A DNA stretch of 42,093 nt from Neobacillus bataviensis LMG 21833 (GTDB taxonomy: Bacteria > Bacillota > Bacilli > Bacillales > Cytobacillaceae): the NCBI RefSeq assembly GCF_000307875.1, contig NZ_AJLS01000040.1:1-42093 (forward strand). Reading direction: 5' to 3'. Made by a program: the position numbers and the translations under genes. Positions within the stretch are counted from its first letter, which is position 1; each line of letters starts with the position of its first letter. Below, piece after piece: positions 8,996 through 17,592 of the stretch. The notes under the pieces are model-generated. The model saw nothing but the letters and a program-made list of their open reading frames with translations. It had not been told where the DNA came from and did not search any database.

Positions 8996-10369
8996 ATGTC
9001 TAATCGTTATGCTGTGATTTTAGCTGCGGGGCAAGGAACGCGGATGAAATCAAAGCTGTATAAAGTATTACATTCAGTATGCGGTAAACCGATGGTACAA
9101 CATGTAGTTGATCAAATAAACGAATTAAATATTCAAGAAATGGTGACGATTGTCGGTCATGGGGCTGAAATGGTACAGGCGCAATTAGGTGACAGCAGTC
9201 ACTATGCATTACAGGATCAGCAGTTGGGTACAGCCCATGCAGTAATGCAGGCACAAGCCTTGCTTGAAGGCAAAGAGGGTATAACGATTGTTGTTTGCGG
9301 TGATACTCCATTAATTCAAGCAGAAACAATGGAGTCTCTTTTTAACCACCATGAGCAGGCAGCCGCAAAAGCGACAATCCTCACAGCAAGAATCGAGGAC
9401 CCAACGGGATACGGCCGAATCATTCGCAATGAAAATGGCCTCGTTGAGAAAATCGTTGAGCACAAGGATGCCACAGAAGCGGAACGGGGTATAAATGAAA
9501 TCAATACAGGTACCTATTGTTTTGATAACCGTGCCTTATTTGAAGCGTTACGGCAGGTCTCAAATGACAATGTTCAAGGCGAATACTATTTACCAGATGT
9601 TATTGAAATCCTGAAAAACCAGGGTGAAGTGGTCACAGCCTTCCAAACAGATGAATTCGAGGAAACTCTGGGCGTAAACGATCGTGTTGCCTTAGCAGAA
9701 GCAGAGCGAATTATGCGCAAACGGACGAATGAAGCCCATATGCGGAACGGGGTTACCATTATTGATCCTGCTAACACATATATAGAAACAGCTGTTGAAA
9801 TCGGCCAGGATACTATTATCTATCCCGGGACTGTTATAAAAGGGAAGACGGTTATTGGGACGGAATGTCTCATTGGCCCAAACTCAGAAATTGATGCGTG
9901 TGAAATTGGCAATGAAACCGTTATTCGTCAATCGGCGGCACATAACAGCTCAATTGGTTCCCATGTCAATATTGGTCCGTTTGCTCATATTCGTCCCGAT
10001 TCCAATATTAGCGACGATGTGAAAATCGGAAACTTTGTCGAAATCAAGAAGGCTGTTTTTGGAAAAGGAAGCAAGGCATCGCACCTTAGCTATATCGGGG
10101 ATGCCGAGGTGGGCAGTGACGTAAATATCGGCTGCGGTTCGATTACAGTGAATTACGATGGAAAGAATAAATTTTTAACAAAAATTGAGGATGGGGTTTT
10201 TATTGGCTGTAACTCTAACCTTGTTGCCCCTGTCACAATTGGTAAAGGTGCCTATGTGGCAGCTGGATCTACCATCACAAAGAATGTTCCAGGTGATGCG
10301 TTGTCAATTGCACGAGCACAGCAGGTGAATAAAGAAAACTACGTTCAAAAGCTTAATCTTAAGAAATAG
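8996..10369 (+). CDS. glmU: Bifunctional UDP-GlcNAc pyrophosphorylase / GlcN-1-P acetyltransferase
   Basis: GlmU acetylates glucosamine-1-phosphate and joins it to UTP, giving UDP-GlcNAc for peptidoglycan and teichoic acids. The 457-residue protein has an N-terminal Rossmann uridylyltransferase domain with [18 protein letters not shown] (about 9-26) and GDTPLI (about 102-107). From about residue 250 to the end is a left-handed beta-helix with hexapeptide repeats that carries acetyltransferase activity. ATG 8996 follows GGAGGA (8984-8989). prs begins 22 bp after the stop, so the two are likely co-transcribed. Confidence 0.97.
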   Translation: MSNRYAVILAAGQGTRMKSKLYKVLHSVCGKPMVQHVVDQINELNIQEMVTIVGHGAEMVQAQLGDSSHYALQDQQLGTAHAVMQAQALLEGKEGITIVVCGDTPLIQAETMESLFNHHEQAAAKATILTARIEDPTGYGRIIRNENGLVEKIVEHKDATEAERGINEINTGTYCFDNRALFEALRQVSNDNVQGEYYLPDVIEILKNQGEVVTAFQTDEFEETLGVNDRVALAEAERIMRKRTNEAHMRNGVTIIDPANTYIETAVEIGQDTIIYPGTVIKGKTVIGTECLIGPNSEIDACEIGNETVIRQSAAHNSSIGSHVNIGPFAHIRPDSNISDDVKIGNFVEIKKAVFGKGSKASHLSYIGDAEVGSDVNIGCGSITVNYDGKNKFLTKIEDGVFIGCNSNLVAPVTIGKGAYVAAGSTITKNVPGDALSIARAQQVNKENYVQKLNLKK

Positions 10370-10391
10370 CAATGATAATGGGAGGCCCATC

Positions 10392-11348
10392 ATGTCAAAT
10401 CAATATTTAGATCCAAATTTAAAGGTATTTAGTTTAAATTCAAATCTGCCCCTTGCACAAGAAATCGCTAAGGTTATTGGTGTGGAACTCGGAAAATGTT
10501 CAGTCTCAAAGTTTAGTGATGGAGAAATCCAAATCAATATTGAAGAAAGTATCCGCGGCTGTGATGTCTATGTTATTCAATCAACAAGCTTACCTGTAAA
10601 TGATAATATTATGGAATTATTAATCATGATTGATGCTTTAAAGCGAGCTTCGGCAAAGACAATTAATATTGTTATGCCATACTATGGCTATGCACGTCAG
10701 GATCGTAAAGCGCGGGCTCGCGAGCCGATTACAGCCAAATTAGTGGCAAACCTGTTAGAGACTGCAGGCGCAACCCGCGTGATTTGTTTAGATTTACATG
10801 CGCCGCAAATCCAAGGATTCTTTGATATCCCAATTGATCACCTTATGGGTGTGCCAATTTTATCAGAGTACTTTAAAAACAAGGAATTGAATGGTGACAT
10901 TGTCATTGTGTCCCCAGACCATGGGGGGGTAACAAGGGCGAGAAAAATGGCTGAGCGTTTAAAAGCACCTATTGCTATTATCGATAAACGCCGACCAAGA
11001 CCGAATGTGGCTGAAGTGATGAATATTGTTGGTAATATCGAGGGGAAAGTAGCGATCTTAATTGATGACATTATTGATACAGCAGGAACCATTACTCTCG
11101 CTGCCAATGCTTTAGTAGAGAATGGTGCTGCTGAAGTGTATGCTTGTTGTACACATCCCGTATTATCCGGCCCAGCGATTGAACGTATTGAAAACTCGAA
11201 AATAAAAGAATTAGTGGTGACCAACTCGATTGCTCTTCCAGAAGAGAAAAAGCGAGGAAAAATTGTCAACCTATCTGTCGCTCCACTACTTGGCGAAGCA
11301 ATCATTCGTGTCCATGAAGAACAATCTGTTAGTACTTTATTTGATTAA
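10392..11348 (+). CDS. prs: Ribose-phosphate pyrophosphokinase
   Basis: Prs transfers pyrophosphate from ATP to ribose-5-phosphate to make PRPP for purine, pyrimidine, His and Trp synthesis and for the PurR and Hpt functions encoded nearby. The 318-residue class I enzyme has the catalytic flexible loop [15 protein letters not shown] (98-112), the metal/ATP segment [12 protein letters not shown] (134-145) and the PRPP loop [10 protein letters not shown] (224-233). ATG 10392 follows GGGAGG (10380-10385). It is downstream of glmU as in B. subtilis. Confidence 0.97.
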   Translation: MSNQYLDPNLKVFSLNSNLPLAQEIAKVIGVELGKCSVSKFSDGEIQINIEESIRGCDVYVIQSTSLPVNDNIMELLIMIDALKRASAKTINIVMPYYGYARQDRKARAREPITAKLVANLLETAGATRVICLDLHAPQIQGFFDIPIDHLMGVPILSEYFKNKELNGDIVIVSPDHGGVTRARKMAERLKAPIAIIDKRRPRPNVAEVMNIVGNIEGKVAILIDDIIDTAGTITLAANALVENGAAEVYACCTHPVLSGPAIERIENSKIKELVVTNSIALPEEKKRGKIVNLSVAPLLGEAIIRVHEEQSVSTLFD

Positions 11349-11354
11349 AAAAAT

Positions 11355-11380
11355 GTTTAGTCCTTCCTATTTTGGGGTAT
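11355..11380 (+). promoter_or_regulatory. SigB promoter of ctc
   Basis: GTTTAG (11355-11360), a 14-bp spacer, and GGGTAT (11375-11380) match the general-stress SigB consensus GTTTAA-N13-15-GGGTAT with one mismatch. ctc is the classic SigB target in B. subtilis. The start would be near 11388, just before the ribosome site. Confidence 0.85.
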
Positions 11381-11417
11381 TTTAAATAGATACTAAAGTA
11401 GGAAGGTGACTAAACAT

Positions 11418-12053
11418 ATGAGTACTGTTTTACAAGCAAAGGAACGGAAGGAACTCACGTATTCTGCCTTAAGGAAAATCAGAGAAAACGGCGGTATTCC
11501 GGCCATTATCTACGGAGCGAAAGTTGAAAGTAAACCAGTGTCTGTTAGTGCAGCGGATTTAACAAAAACTATCCGGTCAGCAGGCAGGAATGGAGTCATT
11601 TCCCTTGATGTCGATGGCAGCAAGCATGATGTGGTGCTGACCGATTATCAAGAGGATGCATTTAAAAAGGCAATTCTCCATGTTGATTTTCTAGCCGTGG
11701 ATAAATCCTCAAAAATCAATGTCGATGTCAGACTTGTTCTTGTTGGAGAAGCGGCTGGAGTAAAAGACGGAGGTGTCTTGCAGCAGCCGGTTCACCAATT
11801 ATCGATTACGTCTACTCCTGACAATATTCCACCGCAAATTGAAGTGGATATATCCAATCTGCAGGTAGGAGAAACGGTGTTGGCTGGTGATATTCCATCA
11901 GCCGGTGGCTTTACGATCAACCATGAGGATGATGAAGTGATCGCCTCCATCCTGCCGCCAAGGCAAGAAGAGGAAATTAATGCTGGTGAACAGCAGGACG
12001 GCGGACATCCAGATAAAGAAGAAGGCAGAGAAACAACCCCCGTAGAAGGGTGA
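11418..12053 (+). CDS. ctc: 50S ribosomal protein bL25, general stress type (Ctc)
   Basis: Ctc is a bL25-family protein that binds 5S rRNA in the ribosome under stress. The protein is 211 residues: an N-terminal L25 domain (about 1-95) and a C-terminal beta domain (about 96-185) with GVKDGGVLQQPVHQLSI, then a hydrophilic acidic tail rich in Glu, Gln and Gly. Start: ATG 11418 with GGAAGGTG (11401-11408); the GTG at 11406 lies inside the ribosome site and is rejected. It is preceded by a SigB promoter and followed by a strong hairpin. Confidence 0.93.
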   Translation: MSTVLQAKERKELTYSALRKIRENGGIPAIIYGAKVESKPVSVSAADLTKTIRSAGRNGVISLDVDGSKHDVVLTDYQEDAFKKAILHVDFLAVDKSSKINVDVRLVLVGEAAGVKDGGVLQQPVHQLSITSTPDNIPPQIEVDISNLQVGETVLAGDIPSAGGFTINHEDDEVIASILPPRQEEEINAGEQQDGGHPDKEEGRETTPVEG

Positions 12054-12060
12054 ATAGGGT

Positions 12061-12096
12061 AAAAGACGTAACCTTTAAATGGTTACGTCTTTTAAC
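12061..12096. terminator. Terminator after ctc (symmetrical)
   Basis: A perfect 13-bp inverted repeat, AAAAGACGTAACC (12061-12073) and GGTTACGTCTTTT (12081-12093), with a 7-nt loop. The A and T runs on both flanks could let it act in either direction. Confidence 0.8.
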
Positions 12097-12186
12097 GCAT
12101 TTTGAAATGAATTAAGATATAATGGGAGAATGGCGATGTTTCGAAAAATTTTTAACAGGTTTGCTGAACCGAAAGAGGTGGAACCC

Positions 12187-12747
12187 ATGAAATGTATTGT
12201 TGGTTTAGGTAACCCTGGGAAGCAATATGAGCAGACAAGACATAATATTGGCTTTGAAGTCATTGATACCTTATCAAATCAATTTTCCATCCCGCTAAAT
12301 CAGTCGAAATTTAAAGGTTTGTATGGGATTGGTCATTATAAAGGGGAAAAGGTATTACTATTAAAACCGTTAACGTATATGAATTTATCAGGGGAATCGA
12401 TTAGAGCGGTCATGGATTACTATCAAATAGAGTTAGAGGATTTAGTAGTCATTTATGATGATCTTGATCTGCCAGTCGGGAAAACACGGCTTCGTCAAAA
12501 AGGGAGCCCTGGCGGCCACAATGGGATTAAGTCAACTGTTGCCCATCTTGGCACACAAGAGTTTAACCGTATTCGGATCGGCATTGACCGGCCGCAAGCA
12601 GGAATGAGTGTACCTGACTACGTTCTTGGGCGCTTTCGTCCTGATGAAAAGCCGTTGACAGAAGAAGCAGTGAAAAGAAGTGCAGATGCCTGTTCGTCCT
12701 GGCTTGAGAAGCCATTTTTGCAAGTCATGAATGAATATAATCAGTAA
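12187..12747 (+). CDS. pth: Peptidyl-tRNA hydrolase
   Basis: Pth (SpoVC) releases tRNA from peptidyl-tRNA that drops off ribosomes and is essential in most bacteria. The 186-residue protein has the family residues Asn9 in GLGNPG, catalytic His19 in TRHNIGF, Asn66 in YMNLSG, the DDLDLP segment at 91-96 and the GGHNGIKS motif. Start: ATG 12187 with GAGGTGG (12175-12181) five bases before, giving the usual [12 protein letters not shown]-terminus. The frame is open to ATG 12130 with a GGGAG sequence before it, which would add 19 residues; a likely -10 TATAAT (12118-12123) is too close for that start to have a leader. Confidence 0.95.
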   Translation: MKCIVGLGNPGKQYEQTRHNIGFEVIDTLSNQFSIPLNQSKFKGLYGIGHYKGEKVLLLKPLTYMNLSGESIRAVMDYYQIELEDLVVIYDDLDLPVGKTRLRQKGSPGGHNGIKSTVAHLGTQEFNRIRIGIDRPQAGMSVPDYVLGRFRPDEKPLTEEAVKRSADACSSWLEKPFLQVMNEYNQ

Positions 12748-12834
12748 TTGTTCATGATACAAGTCTTTCTTTCATACAATAAAGCAAAACTGTGAAAGGT
12801 AGAATGTAGGCCCTTGTAAGCGATTAATCTAAAT

Positions 12835-12864
12835 GAATAAGTTCCTCCTATCAGGTTAATACTA
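12835..12864 (+). promoter_or_regulatory. Candidate SigG promoter of fin
   Basis: GAATA (12835-12839) matches the -35 GHATR, and AATACTA (12858-12864) matches the -10 CATNMTA except its first base, with an 18-bp spacer as in forespore SigG promoters. fin is known to be transcribed in the forespore in B. subtilis. Confidence 0.6.
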
Positions 12865-12895
12865 TGAAGGAATCGTAGATTAGGGAGGAACCCGT

Positions 12896-13126
12896 GTGAC
12901 CATTCATTACCATTGTCGTCATTGTGGTACAAAACTTGGTTCTATTGATAAAGCATCGGTACACTCAGAAACCCTTGGTCTCCATAGATTAACGGATCAA
13001 GAAAGACAGGAAATGGTTGCTTATGACGCCTCCGGTGATATTCATATAACAGCCATATGCGAGGACTGCCAAGAAGCTTTGGAGCGGAATCCAGATTACC
13101 ACCAATACGATTTCCTTATTCACTAA
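12896..13126 (+). CDS. fin: Anti-sigma-F factor Fin
   Basis: Fin (YabK, CsfB-related in role) helps shut off SigF in the forespore by binding it and letting RNA polymerase switch to SigG. The 76-residue protein has two CxxC pairs, Cys7/Cys10 (HCRHC) and Cys55/Cys58 (ICEDC), that form a zinc ribbon, and the conserved LGLHRLTDQERQEM segment. GTG 12896 follows GGGAGG (from 12883). It lies between pth and mfd as in B. subtilis and has its own SigG-type promoter and a terminator. Confidence 0.92.
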   Translation: MTIHYHCRHCGTKLGSIDKASVHSETLGLHRLTDQERQEMVAYDASGDIHITAICEDCQEALERNPDYHQYDFLIH

Positions 13127-13129
13127 CCA

Positions 13130-13156
13130 GCTTTGGAAGCCCTCCAAAGCGTTTTT
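13130..13156 (+). terminator. Terminator after fin
   Basis: GCTTTGGA (13130-13137) and TCCAAAGC (13143-13150) are perfect arms with a 5-nt loop, followed by GTTTTT. Confidence 0.85.
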
Positions 13157-13215
13157 CTATTTATTATTTCTATATATAAATGCTATTAATATGAAATTAG
13201 AAGGGAGGAGAAGCC

Positions 13216-16200
13216 TTGAACAGTTTAAAGACATTGTTTCTTCAGCAGGAAGATGTTCACTCGATGATTGCTGGCATTGAGGGAGGATTAAAGGAACAGC
13301 TTGCGGCAGGTCTTTCGGGCTCGTCAAGAACGGTACTAACCGCTTGTATTTACGAACAGATGAAGCGGCCAATCATACTTGTTACCCATAATCTATTACA
13401 AGCACAAAAACTCTATGATGATATTGTCAATCTATTAAGTGAAAGGGAAGTATTTCTTTTTCCAGCCAATGAGGTAATTGCTGCAGAGCTAAGCATTGCA
13501 AGTCCGGAATTAAAAGCGCAAAGAATAGAGGCATTAAATCATTGGAGCAGGTCAAATCAAGGAATCTTAATTGTCCCGATTGCCGGCCTAAAGAAAATCA
13601 TTCCTCCGAAGTCCCTATGGAACCACTATCAGCTGAAGCTAGCAGTAGGCGAAGACATCCAAATTGATAAATTGTTTAATACCTTTGTCAAAATGGGTTA
13701 TGTCCGGGTTGAAATGGTCACAACACCAGGAGAATTCAGTGTAAGAGGCGGGATCATCGATATTTATCCGCTTACGGAAGCAGATCCGCTAAGATTAGAG
13801 TTATTTGACACGGAAATCGACTCAATCCGTTATTTCTCTCTTGAAGATCAGCGCTCTAAAGGAAAGATTAAAGAAGTTTTGATTGGGCCGGCTACGGAAA
13901 TCCTGCTGGAAGAGGAGGATTTTAACCGGATCACTATTAAGCTTGAACAAGGATTAGCGCATAGTTTAAAGAAATTAAAAGATGATAAAGCAAAAATGCA
14001 ACTAAGTCAGAATATCAGTCACGACCTTGAACAATTAAAAAATGGCCAAAAGCCCGACCAGGTCTATAAATACTTATCACTTGCCTACGACCGCCCTGCT
14101 AGTTTACTAGACTATCTTCCACGTAACGGTCTTGTGTTTATTGATGAAATCAGCAGAGTCCAAGAGATGAATGATTCCCTTGTGAAAGAGGAAGCAGAGT
14201 GGTATACAGGGTTACTTGGTGAGGGACAGATGATCCATGATTTACATATTTCCCATGACTTACAGTTGTTGTTACAGAAAAAGGAATTCCCTATCCTTTA
14301 TATGTCCTTATTTTTACGGCATGTAGCCAATACAAACCCGCAAAATATCATTAATATTTCCTGCAAGCAGATGCAAAACTTCCACGGGCAAATGCATCTA
14401 TTAAAAGCAGAAATTGACAGGTGGAAAAAGGGAAATTATTCGGTTGTCTTTTTAGGGCAGGATGAAGAACGGGTTAAAAAGTTAGAGCGTGTGCTTGAGG
14501 ACTATGAAATTGATGCCGTCATCGTAAAGGCAGACCAGCAGCTTTTACCTGGCAGAGTTCAGATTATGAAAGGAAACCTGCAAGCAGGTTTTGAGCTTTC
14601 TATTCAGAAAATTGCCATCATCACCGAAGAAGAATTATTTAATAAACGGGTGAAGAAATCTAAAAGCCGGCAAAAACTATCCAATGCCGAACGGATTAAG
14701 AGTTACTCCGAACTTAAAATTGGCGATTATGTTGTACACGTCAATCACGGGATTGGGAAATATTTAGGGATTGAAACGCTTGTCATTAACGGGGTTCATA
14801 AGGATTACCTGCACATCCGTTACCAGGGAACAGATAAGCTGTATGTACCAGTGGAACAGATCGATCTTGTCCAGAAATATGTTGGTTCAGAAGGGAAAGA
14901 GCCTAAGGTATATAAGCTGGGCGGCACTGATTGGAAGAAGGTCAAGAAAAAGGTTGAATCCTCCGTCCAGGATATTGCAGATGATTTAATTAAATTATAT
15001 GCAGAGCGTGAAGCGGCAGTAGGCTATGGGTTTTCACCGGATGGTGATATGCAGCGGGAATTTGAAACATCCTTTGCCTACCAAGAAACAGAAGACCAGC
15101 TCCGCTCCATCGTGGAAATTAAAAAGGATATGGAAAGATTGCGCCCAATGGATCGTCTCTTGTGTGGTGATGTCGGTTATGGCAAAACAGAGGTTGCGAT
15201 TCGTGCCGCCTTTAAGGCGATTGCTGATGGGAAGCAAGTAGCCTTTCTTGTGCCAACGACGATTTTAGCACAGCAGCATTTTGAAACATTAAGGGAACGC
15301 TTTCAGGACTATCCGATTAATATTGGGTTGTTAAGCCGTTTCCGCTCGAAAAAGCAGCAGACGGAAACAATGAAGGGTTTAAAAGCGGGGACAGTCGACA
15401 TTGTGGTCGGTACCCACCGCCTGCTTTCAAAGGATATCGTCTATCGTGATTTAGGGCTGTTAATTATTGATGAAGAGCAACGATTTGGGGTTACCCATAA
15501 AGAAAAGATTAAGAAGTTAAAAACGAATGTTGATGTATTAACCTTGACGGCAACACCAATCCCGAGGACACTCCATATGTCCATGCTTGGTGTTCGGGAT
15601 TTATCGGTTATTGAAACACCGCCGGAGAATCGGTTTCCGGTGCAAACCTATGTCATGGAGTATAATGGCTCGTTAGTAAGGGAAGCAATTGAACGGGAGC
15701 TTGCCCGTGACGGACAAGTTTACTTTTTATATAACAGGGTTGAAGATATTGAACGAAAAGCTGAGGAAATATCGATGCTAGTCCCTGATGCACGGGTTAC
15801 CTGTGCCCATGGGCAGATGACGGAAAATGAATTAGAATCCGTCATGATTAGTTTCCTAGCAGGGGAGTTTGATGTTCTTGTCAGCACGACTATTATTGAA
15901 ACCGGTGTTGATATCCCGAATGTAAATACCTTGATTGTCTTTGATGCCGATCGCATGGGGCTTTCTCAGCTTTATCAGCTCCGCGGCCGTGTCGGAAGGT
16001 CCAACCGTGTCGCCTATGCGTATTTTACCTATCGTAAGGATAAAGTACTAACAGAGGTGGCGGAAAAACGCCTTCAAGCCATTAAAGAGTTTACGGAGTT
16101 AGGCTCAGGTTTTAAAATTGCGATGCGTGATTTATCGATTCGCGGGGCCGGAAATTTATTGGGTGCCCAGCAGCATGGTTTCATTGACTCTGTCGGATTT

Positions 16201-16752
16201 GACCTATATTCTCAAATGCTCAAAGAGGCAATAGAGGCGAGAAGGGGCGAACTTGGTGCAGAGGTAAAGAAATCAGTTGAAATTGACTTGGAAATTGATG
16301 CGTATATCCCGGATACGTATATTAAGGATGGCCATCAAAAGATTGAGATGTATAAACGGTTTAGGGCGATTGAATCCCTTGAGGACATGGAAGAACTCCA
16401 GGAAGAGATGCATGACCGCTTTGGAGAATATCCTGCTGAGGTAGACTACCTGTTCCAAATTGCCGAAATAAAAGTCCATTCCCTCATTAATGGTGTAGAA
16501 CAGATTAAACAGGCTAAGCAGGAGGTAACTGTTTTAGTAAATGAGCAGGTTACCAACACGATTGATGGAGCGAAAATATTCCATATTGGCGGCAAGTTTG
16601 ACCGCAATGTAAATCCGGGGATGGAAGGTTCTAAATTAAAAATTGTCATCAGGATAAAAGACTATGACACCATACAATGGCTGCACATTGTCAACGAGAT
16701 GGTTAAGGGAATTCCTTTAGCCAAACGGGGGCAGGAAAACCCTGTTAAGTAA
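13216..16752 (+). CDS. mfd: Transcription-repair coupling factor Mfd
   Basis: Mfd recognises RNA polymerase stalled at lesions, pushes it off with ATP-driven translocation and recruits UvrA. The 1178-residue protein has the UvrB-like N-terminal module (about 1-400), the RNA-polymerase-interacting CarD/Tudor-like domain around 495-565 (KIGDYVVHVNHGIGKYLG), and the RecG-like translocase. Walker A is GDVGYGKT (651-658) and Walker B is DEEQ (752-755), with the helicase motifs TATPIPRT and QLRGRVGR. A TRCF domain ends the protein. Start: TTG 13216 behind GGGAGGAG. Length is normal. No terminator is visible before repeat copy 3. Confidence 0.97.
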   Translation: MNSLKTLFLQQEDVHSMIAGIEGGLKEQLAAGLSGSSRTVLTACIYEQMKRPIILVTHNLLQAQKLYDDIVNLLSEREVFLFPANEVIAAELSIASPELKAQRIEALNHWSRSNQGILIVPIAGLKKIIPPKSLWNHYQLKLAVGEDIQIDKLFNTFVKMGYVRVEMVTTPGEFSVRGGIIDIYPLTEADPLRLELFDTEIDSIRYFSLEDQRSKGKIKEVLIGPATEILLEEEDFNRITIKLEQGLAHSLKKLKDDKAKMQLSQNISHDLEQLKNGQKPDQVYKYLSLAYDRPASLLDYLPRNGLVFIDEISRVQEMNDSLVKEEAEWYTGLLGEGQMIHDLHISHDLQLLLQKKEFPILYMSLFLRHVANTNPQNIINISCKQMQNFHGQMHLLKAEIDRWKKGNYSVVFLGQDEERVKKLERVLEDYEIDAVIVKADQQLLPGRVQIMKGNLQAGFELSIQKIAIITEEELFNKRVKKSKSRQKLSNAERIKSYSELKIGDYVVHVNHGIGKYLGIETLVINGVHKDYLHIRYQGTDKLYVPVEQIDLVQKYVGSEGKEPKVYKLGGTDWKKVKKKVESSVQDIADDLIKLYAEREAAVGYGFSPDGDMQREFETSFAYQETEDQLRSIVEIKKDMERLRPMDRLLCGDVGYGKTEVAIRAAFKAIADGKQVAFLVPTTILAQQHFETLRERFQDYPINIGLLSRFRSKKQQTETMKGLKAGTVDIVVGTHRLLSKDIVYRDLGLLIIDEEQRFGVTHKEKIKKLKTNVDVLTLTATPIPRTLHMSMLGVRDLSVIETPPENRFPVQTYVMEYNGSLVREAIERELARDGQVYFLYNRVEDIERKAEEISMLVPDARVTCAHGQMTENELESVMISFLAGEFDVLVSTTIIETGVDIPNVNTLIVFDADRMGLSQLYQLRGRVGRSNRVAYAYFTYRKDKVLTEVAEKRLQAIKEFTELGSGFKIAMRDLSIRGAGNLLGAQQHGFIDSVGFDLYSQMLKEAIEARRGELGAEVKKSVEIDLEIDAYIPDTYIKDGHQKIEMYKRFRAIESLEDMEELQEEMHDRFGEYPAEVDYLFQIAEIKVHSLINGVEQIKQAKQEVTVLVNEQVTNTIDGAKIFHIGGKFDRNVNPGMEGSKLKIVIRIKDYDTIQWLHIVNEMVKGIPLAKRGQENPVK

Positions 16753-16822
16753 TAAAAAATAATGCAATTGTGAATAGAACTTTCCAGTTGAAAGATACTA
16801 AGTTCAAAGTTGGTGATGACTG

Positions 16823-16942
16823 GAAAAGCTGAAGCGCCTTGATCGGGGGCGACAGGCATAAGACGAGCCGGCGAGAAGGCTGATTTTAGCCTTCTTGACG
16901 GATTGGCTTATGACCCGAACCCCTAGGCGCTGAAGCTAGACA
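16823..16942 (+). repeat. Dispersed structured repeat, copy 3 (120 bp)
   Basis: It begins GAAAAGCTGAAGCGCC and ends GGCGCTGAAGCTAGACA. Nested helices: AGCGCC (16833-16838) with GGCGCT (16926-16931); CATAAG (16857-16862) with CTTATG (16907-16912); AGAAGGCT (16874-16881) with AGCCTTCT (16888-16895). The unpaired segments GACGAGCCGGC and GACGGATTGG also occur in copy 2, while paired positions differ in a compensated way. It fills most of the mfd-spoVT gap. Confidence 0.9.
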
Positions 16943-17012
16943 GTTACATAATTCAAAAGCTTTGCCAATCACCAAGTTGAAAAATCATCAGATGAAAGTG
17001 AGGCAACATTGG

Positions 17013-17549
17013 ATGAAAGCAACTGGAATAGTTCGTCGAATCGATGATTTGGGTCGTGTCGTTATTCCCAAAGAAATACGCAGAACTCTGCGTATTCGCG
17101 AAGGGGACCCGTTAGAGATTTTTGTAGATCGTGATGGGGAAGTCATTTTAAAGAAGTATTCACCAATCAGCGAATTAAGCGATTTTGCCAAAGAATATGC
17201 AGAAGCCCTATTTGATAGCCTCGGTAACCCTGTTTTAATCTGTGATAGAGATACTTATATTGCTCTCGCTGGCGGTTCTAAAAAAGATTACTTAAATAAG
17301 AATATCAGTGATTTAGTGGAAAAAACGATGGAAGAACGGAACTCGGTACTCCATACGCAGCAAGGCGATATTGCACTGGCTGATGGCAATGATGAAACCG
17401 TGTCTTCCTATACCATTGGGCCAATTATCGCGAATGGTGACCCTATCGGTGCTGTTATTATTTTTTCCAGAGAAGGTACACTTGGAGAAGTGGAACAAAA
17501 GGCGGTTGAAACAGCTGCCGGGTTCTTGGCAAGACAAATGGAATCATAA
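17013..17549 (+). CDS. spoVT: Stage V sporulation transcription factor SpoVT
   Basis: SpoVT is an AbrB-like forespore regulator that tunes SigG-dependent genes, including those for germinant receptors and small acid-soluble proteins. The protein is exactly 178 residues, as in B. subtilis. It has an N-terminal swapped-hairpin AbrB domain (about 1-50; MKATGIVRRIDDLGRVVIPKE) and a C-terminal GAF domain (about 56-178). ATG 17013 gives the family N-terminus, with AGTGAGG about nine bases before; the upstream in-frame start at 16962 is not supported. A terminator hairpin shared with the convergent aminotransferase gene follows. Confidence 0.96.
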   Translation: MKATGIVRRIDDLGRVVIPKEIRRTLRIREGDPLEIFVDRDGEVILKKYSPISELSDFAKEYAEALFDSLGNPVLICDRDTYIALAGGSKKDYLNKNISDLVEKTMEERNSVLHTQQGDIALADGNDETVSSYTIGPIIANGDPIGAVIIFSREGTLGEVEQKAVETAAGFLARQMES

Positions 17550-17559
17550 TTTAAACATG

Positions 17560-17587
17560 AAAAAAGACAGCGGAGGCTGTCTTTTTT
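17560..17587. terminator. Bidirectional terminator between spoVT and the aminotransferase gene
   Basis: Perfect 12-bp arms AAAAAAGACAGC (17560-17571) and GCTGTCTTTTTT (17576-17587) with a GGAG loop. It has A and T tracts on both sides and lies between two convergent genes. Confidence 0.9.
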
Positions 17588-17592
17588 ACATG

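Noticed and set aside
10838..11305. 155-residue minus-strand open frame inside prs
   Set aside because: Antisense shadow of a highly conserved gene with no ribosome site or family likeness; the same holds for other opposite-strand frames inside real genes.
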